DNA of 64,000 nt from assembly GCF_003352185.1 (NCBI RefSeq), contig NZ_CP029608.1:3720001-3784000 (forward strand). Direction: 5' to 3'. Source of the DNA: Pseudomonas kribbensis (GTDB taxonomy: Bacteria; Pseudomonadota; Gammaproteobacteria; Pseudomonadales; Pseudomonadaceae). Position numbers and translations under genes: made by a program. A model generated the notes under the pieces. The model made no database searches. It was given only the letters and a program-made list of their open reading frames with translations, and was not told the DNA's origin. Shown here in pieces: positions 52,922 through 62,396 of the stretch (position 1 is its first letter; every line of letters begins with the position of its first letter).

Positions 52922-52938
52922 GAGCTGCTGGCCTGGAA

Positions 52939-54219
52939 TCAGGCGGCCAGCGAGTAGATCAACGCCGAAATGGCCACCAGGCCTACAGCGGTGACAAACA
53001 CGTTCGACGCCTGACCGCGATAGCGCGCCATGGCCGGTACCTTGCGGATCGCGTACATCGGCATCAGGAACAGGATCGCCGCGATGACCGGGCCACCGAT
53101 GGTTTCGATCATGCCGAGGATGCTCGGGTTCAGGGTCGCCACGATCCAGCACACCACCAGCATGAACGCTGCAACGATGCGATCCAGGGCCTTGGCGCCC
53201 GGGCGCTTGCCGCTTTTTACGATCAGGCCTTTGAGACCTTCGCTGGCGCCTATGTAGTGGCCGAGGAACGACTTGGAGATGGCCACGAACGCGATCAACG
53301 GCGCGGCGAACGCGATGGTCGGGTTGCTGAAGTGGTTGGCCAGGTACGACAGGATCGACAGGTTTTGCGCCTTGGCTTCAGCCAGTTGCTCCGGCGACAG
53401 GGTCAGTACGCAGCTGAAGACAAAGAACAGCACCATCACCACCATCAGCAGGTGGGCACGGGACAGGATCTGCGAGCTGCGCTCGTCGGCGTGAACGCCG
53501 TAACGACGCTTCTGGTCCACCGCGAACGCCGAGATGATCGGCGAGTGGTTGAACGAGAACACCATCACCGGAATCGCCAGCCACAGCGTGTGCAGCAGCG
53601 CCGACGGCGCCGGCACCTGCGAAGCGGTGCTCAGGATGCCGCCGTTCCAGTGCGGAATCAGGTACACCGCCAGGAACAGCAGCGCGACGATGAATGGATA
53701 CACCATCAGGCTCATGGCCTTGACGATCACTTGTTCACCGCAACGAACAACAGCCAGCAGGCCGAGGATCAGCACGAACGACAGCAGCGCGCGCGGTGGC
53801 GGCGTGATGTGCAGTTGGTGTTCGAGGAAACTGGCGACCGTGTTGGTCAGGCCAACGCTGTAGATCAGCAGGATCGGGAAGATTGCGAAGAAGTACAGCA
53901 GGGTGATCAGCGCGCCGGCCTTGATGCCGAAATGCTGTTCCACCACCTCAGTGATGTCGGCGCCTTCGCGACCGGAGAGCACGAAGCGGGTCAGACCGCG
54001 GTGTGCGAAGAACGTCATGGGGAATGCCAGCAGCGCGAGGATCACCAGCGGCCAGAAGCCACCCAGACCTGCGTTGATCGGCAAAAACAGGGTGCCGGCG
54101 CCGATGGCCGTCCCGAACAGTCCCAACATCCAGGTAGTGTCATGGCGATTCCAGCTCGACAATTGGGCTGGTGCTGCCGTTTCAAAGCGTTGTTCGACGC
54201 TATTGGCCTGATCATTCAT
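52939..54219 (-). CDS. HAAAP-family amino acid permease (SdaC/serine transporter type)
   Basis: The product has 426 residues from ATG 54219 with GGAG upstream. The first helix reads WMLGLFGTAIGAGTLFLPINAGLGG, the HAAAP signature, and about 11 helices follow. The pattern GVHADERSSQILSRAHLLM and SKSFLGHYIGASEGLKGL is typical of SdaC-like serine or threonine carriers driven by protons. It is a single gene with a strong terminator. The 257 bp before it (54220-54476) show no gene and may hold its promoter and leader. Confidence 0.88.
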   Translation of the reverse strand: MNDQANSVEQRFETAAPAQLSSWNRHDTTWMLGLFGTAIGAGTLFLPINAGLGGFWPLVILALLAFPMTFFAHRGLTRFVLSGREGADITEVVEQHFGIKAGALITLLYFFAIFPILLIYSVGLTNTVASFLEHQLHITPPPRALLSFVLILGLLAVVRCGEQVIVKAMSLMVYPFIVALLFLAVYLIPHWNGGILSTASQVPAPSALLHTLWLAIPVMVFSFNHSPIISAFAVDQKRRYGVHADERSSQILSRAHLLMVVMVLFFVFSCVLTLSPEQLAEAKAQNLSILSYLANHFSNPTIAFAAPLIAFVAISKSFLGHYIGASEGLKGLIVKSGKRPGAKALDRIVAAFMLVVCWIVATLNPSILGMIETIGGPVIAAILFLMPMYAIRKVPAMARYRGQASNVFVTAVGLVAISALIYSLAA

Positions 54220-54476
54220 CCGGTCGGATCTCCGCATTCCGGTCACTTGCCACTCGGTCAGGACGCGTCGGAAAAAACCGACAGACATGCTCCGGCCGAA
54301 ACAGGGGCGCGATTCTCCGCGATAAATGAGCAGAAGCAAAGACTTAGCTGAGGAATGGTTGTGCGGAGCAGATTGGAGGATTGTCGTTTTTGGGAAAATA
54401 GCTGTCGGCACCAGATACGTAAAATGTCGCTTTATGACACGTTCCGGCGCCGAATGCGCCATTGGGGGAAACCCGG

Positions 54477-54647
54477 TCAAATTGATCGGGCCAACATGAA
54501 GCCAAGGGACATGCAAAAGATGCCCAGTCCCAGCAAGCCCCAGATCGGGCGCATTTCTTTCCTGTTTTTGATCCGTATTTTCTCGGCCCACTCATCGTGT
54601 TCCCGTTCCAATTGTTCCATTCTGGCTTTGGCGTCATAGGTGCTCAT
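54477..54647 (-). CDS. Small coiled-coil/TM protein
   Basis: The product has 56 residues from ATG 54647, with AAGGA upstream. The first half is a charged helix (MEQLEREHDEWAEKIRIKNRKE) and the second is one membrane segment (about 36-53: WGLLGLGIFCMSLGFML) ending ARSI. I know no family name. It lies 48 bp after another gene of the same design (54696-54890), so the two form a tandem pair. Confidence 0.65.
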   Translation of the reverse strand: MSTYDAKARMEQLEREHDEWAEKIRIKNRKEMRPIWGLLGLGIFCMSLGFMLARSI

Positions 54648-54695
54648 GTTGATTTCCTTTTGGGTCATGTGTCTGAAGATGGCGAAAACGAACGC

Positions 54696-54890
54696 TCAAA
54701 ACCTGAAAAAGACGCCAGCCAATGCCGCGCTTGCCGTTAACACACCGGCCACTACCGCGACTGGATAAAAATACGTCTCCCATTTCAGCTTCTTTTCTTC
54801 CGCAAGAAGCTTTTGCCGTTCAGCCACAAGTTTTCGCGTTTCGTTATGCAGCCTGTCGAGTTCCAGGTTTTCACGGTTGTTCTGAAGCAT
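54696..54890 (-). CDS. Small coiled-coil/TM protein
   Basis: The product has 64 residues from ATG 54890, preceded by AGGAAGG. Residues 1-40 are a heptad-like charged helix (LDRLHNETRKLVAERQKLLA), and one membrane segment follows (about 44-63: FYPVAVVAGVLTASAALAG). Only this part of the much longer open frame to 55640 is credible, since the rest runs against the tautomerase gene on the other strand. Its role is unknown; it probably pairs with the next microprotein in the inner membrane. The 273 bp up to 55163 hold no other gene. Confidence 0.65.
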   Translation of the reverse strand: MLQNNRENLELDRLHNETRKLVAERQKLLAEEKKLKWETYFYPVAVVAGVLTASAALAGVFFRF

Positions 54891-55163
54891 TGGCCTTCCT
54901 TGGCTGATGGCAATTTCCGGCCAGGCCGCCGCTTCATCCTGAAGAACGCGCCCTGTCCTGCTATCTATGGTTTCGTGCTTCACATCTCGCCGTATAGCGG
55001 ATAAATCCGGCAGCACTCGTAGGCAACATCCGTAAATACAGCAGGACGCGGGCATCCGTTTCCTAACGTTTTTAAACAACCTCACCGATTGGCATTTTCG
55101 GCTATACCCAATGGCGAACCGACTGACAGCCCCTTCCAGTCCCCTGCCCCATGGAGCCCTCCC

Positions 55164-55547
55164 ATGCCCCTCGTCCGTGTCGAACTCAAGAAACGCCCCG
55201 ACCCGACCTTCGCCAAACGCGTCGGCGCGCAGATCTACGCCGCCATGCGCAGCACGATCAATGTGCCGGAACACGACAACTTCCAGATCCTGGCCGAACA
55301 CGACGGCGAGCATTTCGTCTTCGATACGCAATACCTGGGGATCCAGCGCAGCGACCAGTTGGTGATCATCCAGATCACCCTCAATGAGGGCCGGACGCTG
55401 GAGCAGAAAAAGGCGTTGTACCAGACCATCGCCCGGAACCTGAACACGCACCTGTCGATCCGTCTGGAAGATGTGTTCATCAATCTGGTCGAGGTGAAAA
55501 AAGAGAACTGGTCGTTCGGCAACGGTATCGCCCAGTACGCCAGTTGA
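55164..55547 (+). CDS. Tautomerase family protein
   Basis: The product has 127 residues from ATG 55164, leaving Pro1 as the N-terminal catalytic base after Met removal (MPLVRVELKKRPD). The body has TINVPEHDNFQILAEH and ITLNEGRTLEQKKALYQTIARNL, which place it with 4-oxalocrotonate/malonate-semialdehyde tautomerase-like proteins of about 125 residues. The substrate is unknown. An upstream in-frame ATG (55089) would bury the catalytic Pro and is rejected. It is unlinked to the 2-hydroxyacid dehydrogenase 207 bp downstream. Confidence 0.87.
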   Translation: MPLVRVELKKRPDPTFAKRVGAQIYAAMRSTINVPEHDNFQILAEHDGEHFVFDTQYLGIQRSDQLVIIQITLNEGRTLEQKKALYQTIARNLNTHLSIRLEDVFINLVEVKKENWSFGNGIAQYAS

Positions 55548-55754
55548 TTCACCTGCCCGCGATCCGCCGGCGCAGCGTCCGCGAGTTGTTCGGCACCGCC
55601 GACATCGCCTTCTGACGAAGCGCCCGCGCACTCCCCGCATCAGCTCCTACACTGGCTGGTGCGGGGCAATGTCGGCCATTGCCAAACCGCTCTGCAATCA
55701 GCACTCTGACACGACTTTCGCGACCGACCCGCCGACGATCACAGGAGCCGAGCA

Positions 55755-56723
55755 ATGCCCGCCACCGTTCTGGTACTGGTTGAAACCATCAATGACTATT
55801 TGCCCATTCTTGAACGACAGGGCTTTCACCTGATTCTTGCCCCGACTCCCGCCGAACGCGCCCAGGCCATTGCCACCCACGGTGCTCGTATCGACGCCGT
55901 GCTGACCCGTGGTCCGCTGGGGTTGTACGCCGAAGAAATCGCCGCATTGCCTGCGCTGAAAATCATCTGCGTGATCGGCGCCGGCTACGAACAGGTGGAC
56001 CTGCAAGCCGCCAGCAACCGGGGCCTGACCGTCACCAACGGTGCCGGCGTCAACGCGTCGTCGGTGGCCGACCATGCCATGGCGTTGCTGCTGGCGCTGG
56101 TACGCGACATTCCACGCTGCGATGCCGCGGTGCGCCGTGGCGAATGGCCGAAGATCATGCGCCCGTCCCTGGCGGGCAAGCGGCTGGGGATTCTCGGCCT
56201 CGGCGCGGTGGGCATGGCCATCGCCAAACGGGCGAATCTGGGTTTCGACATGGAGATCAGCTACCACAACCGCCAGGTGCGCAACGACGTGCCCTACACC
56301 TTCTGCTCGACCCCGACCGAACTGGCCCGGGCCTCGGATTTTCTGGTGGTGGCGACGCCCGGCGGCATCGGCAGTCAGCATCTGGTGACCCGCCCCGTGC
56401 TGGACGCGCTGGGCCCCAAAGGCTTCATCGTGAATATCGCCCGCGCCAGTGTCATCGCCACGGCGGACCTGATCACGGCACTTGAGCAACGGCGAATTGC
56501 CGGTGCCGCACTCGACGTGTTCGACCACGAACCGCGGGTTCCGGACGCGCTGAAAAGCCTGAGCAATGTGATCCTCACCCCGCACGTCGCCGGGCTGTCA
56601 CCGGAAGCCACTCAAGGCACCGTGGAACTGGTGGGGAAAAACCTGGTGGCGTTCTTTTCCGGGGAGCCAGTGCTGACACCGCTGACACTGCCGCCGAAGC
56701 AGAACAACCAGCGCGTGCACTAA
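55755..56723 (+). CDS. D-2-hydroxyacid dehydrogenase (glyoxylate/hydroxypyruvate reductase type)
   Basis: The product has 322 residues with AGGAG before the ATG. The NAD(P)-binding motif is LGILGLGAVGMAIAKRA (about 144-160). The catalytic residues are Arg230 (VNIARASV), Glu259 (DVFDHEPRVP) and His277 (LTPHVAGLSPEA). It reduces 2-keto acids such as glyoxylate or hydroxypyruvate. NADP preference is suggested by HNRQVR after the second strand. Its stop overlaps that of tssA by 4 bp (convergent). Confidence 0.9.
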   Translation: MPATVLVLVETINDYLPILERQGFHLILAPTPAERAQAIATHGARIDAVLTRGPLGLYAEEIAALPALKIICVIGAGYEQVDLQAASNRGLTVTNGAGVNASSVADHAMALLLALVRDIPRCDAAVRRGEWPKIMRPSLAGKRLGILGLGAVGMAIAKRANLGFDMEISYHNRQVRNDVPYTFCSTPTELARASDFLVVATPGGIGSQHLVTRPVLDALGPKGFIVNIARASVIATADLITALEQRRIAGAALDVFDHEPRVPDALKSLSNVILTPHVAGLSPEATQGTVELVGKNLVAFFSGEPVLTPLTLPPKQNNQRVH

Positions 56724-57799
56724 AGTACGCCGAGCAACGTCCACAGCCGTCGCGATTCGGCGTCGGCCGAGATCAGCTCGCCGAGCAGTTCGCTTAACGG
56801 CTTGTTGCCCCATTCCACCCCGCGCCGGATCAAGTACGGCACGGGGCTGTGGGGTTCGGTGCGGGCCAGGTATTCGGCGATCAGCAGCAATTGTCGATAG
56901 GCCTCTTCACGGCTCGCCGGCTCACGAAAGACCTGCGCCGCCACGGCGGCTTCCTCGACCGGTTGCGCCTCCACCACGGGGGCTTCGACGGGTGCGACCG
57001 GCGCCGGTTTTTGTGGGTGCATGGCGATGAACTCCTGAACCAGTTTCAGCAGCGCTTGAATGATCTCCTGCAAGGGCTGCAGACCCGGCCCCTGATCACC
57101 GAGGTACGTATCGCTCCAGGCGTTCAGACGTTGCAGGTGCTGCTGGCTCAGCAGCAGATTGCCCTGTTGGCGCAGCCAGAACGCCAGCGGCGTGGCGCGC
57201 ACCTGTTCGCTGAGTTTCTTCTGTTCATTACGTGCGGCCTCCGCTGAAGCCTTGGCGTTCTTGCTGTCGTTGACTTGCACCTGCTGCACCTGCAAACGGC
57301 GCCAGGTTTCCAGGTTGCAGGCCTCGAAATCGCTGCGCGAGCCGAACAGCGGAACCCGGGTCAGCAGCACTTCACTGTACCGACGCACCAGCCACTCCAG
57401 CGGAATCACCCGCCACGACTGATCACCCTCCTCGGCCTGCGGGTGCAGCTGTTCGGGATAGCGCTCACATAATCCGGCGATCAGCGCCAGGCTGCCGGGC
57501 AATCCGTCCAGCCCCTGAAGATGCAGCCAGGCCTCGCCGAGCCAGGCGCTGAGCATCAGGTCCTTGCTGCGCTCGATCAGCAGCGTGGTGGTGAGTGTTT
57601 CCACTGCCGGCCAGTTCGCCTGTTTCAACGTCGATTGCCAGACCCCGGTCGGCAGGCTCGCATCGTCTTCACGGCGCAGGTCGCGCAATTGATCGAACTC
57701 GCGTTCGTAACGCAGATCCACACCACAAGGCGCATCAGGGCTGATCGGTGCGAGCAACTGATCGATCAGGTCGGGCAAGGTTGCAGATGGCAGGCTCAC
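56720..57799 (-). CDS. tssA: T6SS protein TssA (ImpA)
   Basis: The product has 359 residues with a GTG start overlapping the tssM stop (GTGA) and GAGGAGG upstream. The ImpA N-terminal domain opens with LLAPISPDAPCGVDLRYEREFDQL; the middle is helical; a Pro/Ala/Glu-rich linker (residues 263-290) leads to a C-terminal domain ending EAYRQLLLIAEYLARTEPHSPVPYLIRRGVEWG. TssA primes assembly of the contractile tail at the baseplate. It is the last gene of the operon read here. Confidence 0.93.
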   Translation of the reverse strand: MSLPSATLPDLIDQLLAPISPDAPCGVDLRYEREFDQLRDLRREDDASLPTGVWQSTLKQANWPAVETLTTTLLIERSKDLMLSAWLGEAWLHLQGLDGLPGSLALIAGLCERYPEQLHPQAEEGDQSWRVIPLEWLVRRYSEVLLTRVPLFGSRSDFEACNLETWRRLQVQQVQVNDSKNAKASAEAARNEQKKLSEQVRATPLAFWLRQQGNLLLSQQHLQRLNAWSDTYLGDQGPGLQPLQEIIQALLKLVQEFIAMHPQKPAPVAPVEAPVVEAQPVEEAAVAAQVFREPASREEAYRQLLLIAEYLARTEPHSPVPYLIRRGVEWGNKPLSELLGELISADAESRRLWTLLGVL

Positions 57800-60700
57800 A
57801 GGCCCTCCTCGCGGGATTCAATGGCGGCGGTGGTGCCGGTCACCTGGAACGGCGAACGCGGCGCCCGGGTCGGCAACGGTGGAATCGACAGCGGCAGTTT
57901 CGAACCCTGGCTCATCAACGACAGCCGCACGAACATCCGGGTGAATTCGCTGGTGACACTGTCATTGAGCGCAGTGACCGGCAGGCGCAACGTCAGGGGA
58001 AAATCCGTGTAATCCATGCTCGGCTGGCGCTGCACCGAGAAGTGCGCGCGCATCAGCCGCAGCAACGACCATGGCCCGCCGTACTCCCAACCCGCCTCCA
58101 GGTCCCGCACCACCAGGTTCGGTTGCAGCGGATCGTTGACCGGGCGCTCGCGGCCGTTGCGCGCCCAGCGCAGGGTCAGGCGGATCGGCTGGCCGACCAT
58201 CCAGCGCAGGTTCGGCTGCTCGGCGGCGGGATAGCTGATTTGCTGACTGCCGGCCAGCAAGCCCCCGGCGATTACCTGATCGGCACCGCGCTCATCATCG
58301 CGGTCGGTGCGCCAGCGAACATCCATCTCGACACCGAGAATACCGCTCTTGTCGCGCACGAACAGCGGGGTCAGCCAAAGGCTTGCCTGCTTCAAACGGT
58401 TGAGAAAATCCTCTGCCGCCAGCCGCTCCGGAGTCTGGCTCAGCACCAGTCCGGCCTGGGCCACCGGCAGACGCTTGTCGATGATTTCCAGAAAATGCTG
58501 CACCCGCGCCGGGTCCGCATCCTGCGCCTGCAAACCGTTGGCAAACGGAAAGCGATCGGCCAGGTACTGATTGAAATAGTTGGCCAGTTCATTCCACGCC
58601 GCCGCAGCCTGCTGTTGTTGCAGGTACTGGCAACGCTGCATGGCCGACTGTTGCAACTCCACCGCACGCATCGCCAGGGTGCCGCGCCCGCCCGCCAGAT
58701 TGGCGGTCTGCAACACCTGCACGCAGGAACCGGTGTCCATCTCGATGAAATCACGGCTGACCAGTTGCTCGATCTGCGCCGGCGAACTGGCCGGGTTCGA
58801 GTCCTTGTATTTGAGCAGTTCATCGTTGAGTGCGCTGAACTGGGTCACCCGTTCATAATCCAGCGCCGACAGATTGCCCTGTTGAGTCATCAGCCACTGC
58901 AACGCCGAGGTGCGCCGCTCGGTGATGCCGAGCATGGTGTTGAATTGCTGCTTGAGGCTCAGCTTCAAATCCTGCACATCGCTGGCGCCGTACAGTTGCA
59001 GACCGAGGTTTTTCGAGCCGTCCCACTGACTGATTTCAGCCCGGCCACCAAACAGCGGTTGCGCGGTGATTTCATCCAGACCGTTGACGATCTGCGCCAT
59101 GGCCCGGCGATTCAGCGCGCCTTGCAGACGCGCCGCCAGATCACTGCGATGGACTTCGACAAACGCCTTCTGCAAAGCCATGGCCTGCTCGGCCTGCACA
59201 TTGAACACCGCGTAGGGATGCGTCTGGTCGTTGTGATCCTTCAGGCTCAGCCACATGGCCTGCGCCGCCGCGCCTTCTGCCGCTTGCAGCAACGCCTCGC
59301 GATAAACCGGCGGGATGCGCGGCAATTCTTCGGCGACATAGCTCTTGTAGCTGGCGAAGTAGTTGAGCGAGGTGTTGAGATCGTCGCCATCGACCGTCTG
59401 ACCTTGCAGGTTGACGTTGTCTTCGGTGGCGCGCATGGCGATGGACACGAAGTCGCGCTTGAACAGCGCCTGCACCGCGTTATTGAGTTTCACCACTTGA
59501 TCCTGCAACGCCAGTTGCCCGCTGCCCTGTTGCACCAGCAAGTTGCCGCGCGAACCGATCTGGGCGATCCACTGGTCACGGAAACTCTGCTGCAACTTGC
59601 CCGCCTGGGCGTCGAGTTGCTGCTCGACCGCCGGCCCGAGCAACGTGCTCTTGCGCACCTTGTCGAGAAATTCGCGGTAACCCGGCACCAGCTCCTGGCC
59701 CTTGCCGCGGCTCCAGGTCGAGTTGGTCAAAGCAATTGTGGCTTGCAGGTCATCGATCAGCGCGCGCAGGTCTTCCAGCTCGCTGAGGCTGTTGCCACTC
59801 CCGGCCTCAAGCTGCTCCAGATGCAACTTGAGGTAGCCGGCCCTGCTGACAAAGTTGTCGGCCAGGAAATACTGATCGAGCCAGCGCTCCATCAGTCCGT
59901 TGAAATTGCTGACGATCAACGGCCGCTCGACACTCAAGTCCAGCGCCTGCAAATCACCGCTGTCCCCCGCCGCCAGCAGCCGGTTGTAGTAAGCGGCGTG
60001 AGGCACCGTCGCCGCGTTGAGGTTGAGCGACAGCGCGTTGTTGCTCAGTTGCACCAGATCGTCCAGCGGTACTCGCTGATTGTTCTGCACCTCGGCGAAC
60101 AGCTGGTTCTGTTGCTCCAGGCGCAACGCCCGGTCCACCAGGTCCGTGGCTTTCTGGTAGTTCTGCCACTGGGCCGGGTCTTCGCTTTCGACGCTGTTGC
60201 GCCGATCCGTCGCGCGGATCGCCTTGAGCTTCGCGAGCTCCGCCACCAGCAATTCATGCAGCGGCTGGATCATATGACGCTGGGCGGCCTGGAACACCGC
60301 CCGTTCGATCTTCACATCGACAGAAGAAACCCACGATGACGGAAACGCCAGCGACACGTAGTGCCAGTGCGGTGCCTTTTCCAGCACCCGCCAGAAGCTC
60401 TGCACGTTGCGCCGGGTCGGCTCGACGCGGTGGGCGTCATCGGTGACCGTGACGTAACTCTTCTGCGCGCCCTGCATCAGCCGCGCCAGCTCATGGGCAT
60501 CCTTGACCGACTGGTTCCACACCCAGAACATCGCCAGCGCCCAGACGACCCCGACCACCAGCGCCACGCCGGCCGTCAGCCGTTGCCAACGCTGACGCAG
60601 GCGCAACAGACGCGGCACCCCCTGTGCCAGCCCCCGCTCGCCCACCAGGCGCTGGCGCCACAGCTGACGCATGAACACGCTGCGCTGCAGGCCACTGTCA

Positions 60701-61617
60701 TCGGCGCTGAAGCCGTCCAGTGCGTCGTCGGCCGGTTGGTTGGCGCTGAAATACACACCGCGAAAACACGGAGCCTCGCCCTGCGCGTTGCCCTGGAACA
60801 CCGGTTCCAGCAGGTTCTGCAGCCCCCGTCGCAGCGTTTCGAGACGCTCGGGCAAGGCATACAGATCCGCGGTCAACTGCCCGGACAACGTACCGAGTTC
60901 AATCACCGCTTCGGCGACGGCGCGGTGCAGGCGATCCAGTGCCTGATCGCTCCATTGACCCTGCCACACCGCATCTCGCGCAAACGGCGATGACCAGCCC
61001 AGGGTGCGTTCGCGTGCCTCATCGGGCAGCGCGCTGATCAGGTCCTGAAATCCCGGTAGTTCTTCAAGCCCGGTGACGATCACGTACACCGGCACGCTCA
61101 AACCAAAACGTTGCAACAGGTCGATAAAGCGTCGGCGAGCCGCAAGACCCAGCTGCGTCGCCTGCTCCAGATTGCCCAGGCGACTGACCGGCACGGTCCA
61201 GATCACCCCGTCGAGCGGACGCTTGCTGCGCAGGCGCAGGATCAGTCCAAGCAACCGCCACCAACCGCCCCGTTGCAAATGCATGCCGTCTTCCGGCAGA
61301 AACAGGCCTTGGGGCACCACCAGCACCGCCCCTTCAGGGTCCGACCACCACCGGCCGAACCAGGCCGGTTTGTCGGTGGGTTGCAGGCGCCATTCGGTCA
61401 CCAGTTGCGTGCCCTGGACCTCATCGCCGAGCATCAGCAGCCAAGGCAACTGATAGCGGTCGTGAGTGCCCTGCTCTTGCTCCATGTGCCGCACCGCAAG
61501 ATAGAAACTGCGGATCGCCGCACCGCTTCGAGTGCGCAGCCACCACACCGCCACCCCGACGATCACCAGCAGCAACAGCACCGCCACCACCCACGCGACG
61601 ATCGTCAAGGTACTCAT
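57796..61617 (-). CDS. tssM: T6SS membrane complex protein TssM (IcmF)
   Basis: The product has 1273 residues. TM helices lie at about 4-27 and 360-385, a cytoplasmic IcmF domain lies between them, and a large periplasmic part follows. The usual Walker A region appears as LPWLLMLGDEVQGTQLV (about 58-74), without the Gly-Lys-Thr of ATP-binding TssM proteins, so nucleotide binding is doubtful. The C-terminal part has the TssM periplasmic pattern (YEYGGPWSLLRLM-like, near residue 1205). It spans the inner membrane and reaches the TssJ lipoprotein. The gene overlaps tssL (ATGA) and tssA by 4 bp each. Confidence 0.93.
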   Translation of the reverse strand: MSTLTIVAWVVAVLLLLVIVGVAVWWLRTRSGAAIRSFYLAVRHMEQEQGTHDRYQLPWLLMLGDEVQGTQLVTEWRLQPTDKPAWFGRWWSDPEGAVLVVPQGLFLPEDGMHLQRGGWWRLLGLILRLRSKRPLDGVIWTVPVSRLGNLEQATQLGLAARRRFIDLLQRFGLSVPVYVIVTGLEELPGFQDLISALPDEARERTLGWSSPFARDAVWQGQWSDQALDRLHRAVAEAVIELGTLSGQLTADLYALPERLETLRRGLQNLLEPVFQGNAQGEAPCFRGVYFSANQPADDALDGFSADDSGLQRSVFMRQLWRQRLVGERGLAQGVPRLLRLRQRWQRLTAGVALVVGVVWALAMFWVWNQSVKDAHELARLMQGAQKSYVTVTDDAHRVEPTRRNVQSFWRVLEKAPHWHYVSLAFPSSWVSSVDVKIERAVFQAAQRHMIQPLHELLVAELAKLKAIRATDRRNSVESEDPAQWQNYQKATDLVDRALRLEQQNQLFAEVQNNQRVPLDDLVQLSNNALSLNLNAATVPHAAYYNRLLAAGDSGDLQALDLSVERPLIVSNFNGLMERWLDQYFLADNFVSRAGYLKLHLEQLEAGSGNSLSELEDLRALIDDLQATIALTNSTWSRGKGQELVPGYREFLDKVRKSTLLGPAVEQQLDAQAGKLQQSFRDQWIAQIGSRGNLLVQQGSGQLALQDQVVKLNNAVQALFKRDFVSIAMRATEDNVNLQGQTVDGDDLNTSLNYFASYKSYVAEELPRIPPVYREALLQAAEGAAAQAMWLSLKDHNDQTHPYAVFNVQAEQAMALQKAFVEVHRSDLAARLQGALNRRAMAQIVNGLDEITAQPLFGGRAEISQWDGSKNLGLQLYGASDVQDLKLSLKQQFNTMLGITERRTSALQWLMTQQGNLSALDYERVTQFSALNDELLKYKDSNPASSPAQIEQLVSRDFIEMDTGSCVQVLQTANLAGGRGTLAMRAVELQQSAMQRCQYLQQQQAAAAWNELANYFNQYLADRFPFANGLQAQDADPARVQHFLEIIDKRLPVAQAGLVLSQTPERLAAEDFLNRLKQASLWLTPLFVRDKSGILGVEMDVRWRTDRDDERGADQVIAGGLLAGSQQISYPAAEQPNLRWMVGQPIRLTLRWARNGRERPVNDPLQPNLVVRDLEAGWEYGGPWSLLRLMRAHFSVQRQPSMDYTDFPLTLRLPVTALNDSVTSEFTRMFVRLSLMSQGSKLPLSIPPLPTRAPRSPFQVTGTTAAIESREEGL

Positions 61618-62378
61618 GAGTCTTGCTCCGGCGCCGCCATCGAGTCGGTGGTTTGCAGCACCGGCTCCAGTTCGGAACGAATGTCACTCCACAAGAACTG
61701 GCCGACCCCGGTCAGCAACAGCACCATCGCCAGAATGCCCAACGCCAGACGAAAACCGTCCGGCAACGCCGTGCGCACCGGCAATTGCAGCGGCGCGGCC
61801 AGCGACGGCTGCACCAGGCGCTGGCTGACATCGTCGTAACTGGCCTCGTCCTGCCAGGCAAAGGTGAACAGCGCCAGCCGCCACTTCTCCAGTTGCGCCT
61901 GGCTATGCTCGCCGCGCAGGCGTCCGTGGAAACCGAGAATCAGGCATTGCAGATAAACGTTGGCGAGATCGCGGGTGGTGGGTTGCTGTTCATCGAGAAG
62001 GGTCTGGATCGCCGCCGGCAACTGCTCACCCGCCTGCCGGCTGGAGTAGAGGCGCGATTCCAGAGGTTTTTCCTGCCAGGCACTCTGGCCCGGCCATGGA
62101 CTGAACAGCAGCGTTTCATCGACCAGCGCAACGAAGGCATACACCAGCGCCTTGACCTGTTCGGTCGCCGAGTCGCCAACCCGCGAAAACGCCGTGCGCC
62201 ACAGCCGTTGTGAGGCCTGGGTGGACAGCTCGACCACGGTTTCAACCAGCGCCGCATCGTCCTCGATGTCCTTGGGCAACTGCGTCCAGTCCAGTTGCCA
62301 TTGCTGCCACGTCTGACGGAACGCGCTGCTCAACGGTGCGTCCTGCAACCCAAGGCTTGCGGCACTTCCTTGCGACAT
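61614..62378 (-). CDS. tssL: T6SS membrane complex protein TssL (DotU)
   Basis: The product has 254 residues. The DotU domain has the pattern KALVYAFVALVDETLLFSPW and ends with a single membrane helix (about residues 208-228: GFRLALGILAMVLLLTGVG). There is no peptidoglycan-binding extension, so anchoring to the wall must come from another protein. It overlaps tssM by 4 bp and follows tssK by 18 bp. Confidence 0.93.
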   Translation of the reverse strand: MSQGSAASLGLQDAPLSSAFRQTWQQWQLDWTQLPKDIEDDAALVETVVELSTQASQRLWRTAFSRVGDSATEQVKALVYAFVALVDETLLFSPWPGQSAWQEKPLESRLYSSRQAGEQLPAAIQTLLDEQQPTTRDLANVYLQCLILGFHGRLRGEHSQAQLEKWRLALFTFAWQDEASYDDVSQRLVQPSLAAPLQLPVRTALPDGFRLALGILAMVLLLTGVGQFLWSDIRSELEPVLQTTDSMAAPEQDS

Positions 62379-62396
62379 ACGGCGTTCCTTGTGTGA

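Noticed and set aside
57748..60339. An 863-codon open frame opposite tssM
   Set aside because: Same explanation: mirror frame of a long GC-rich gene. No family motif is seen and tssM is certain.
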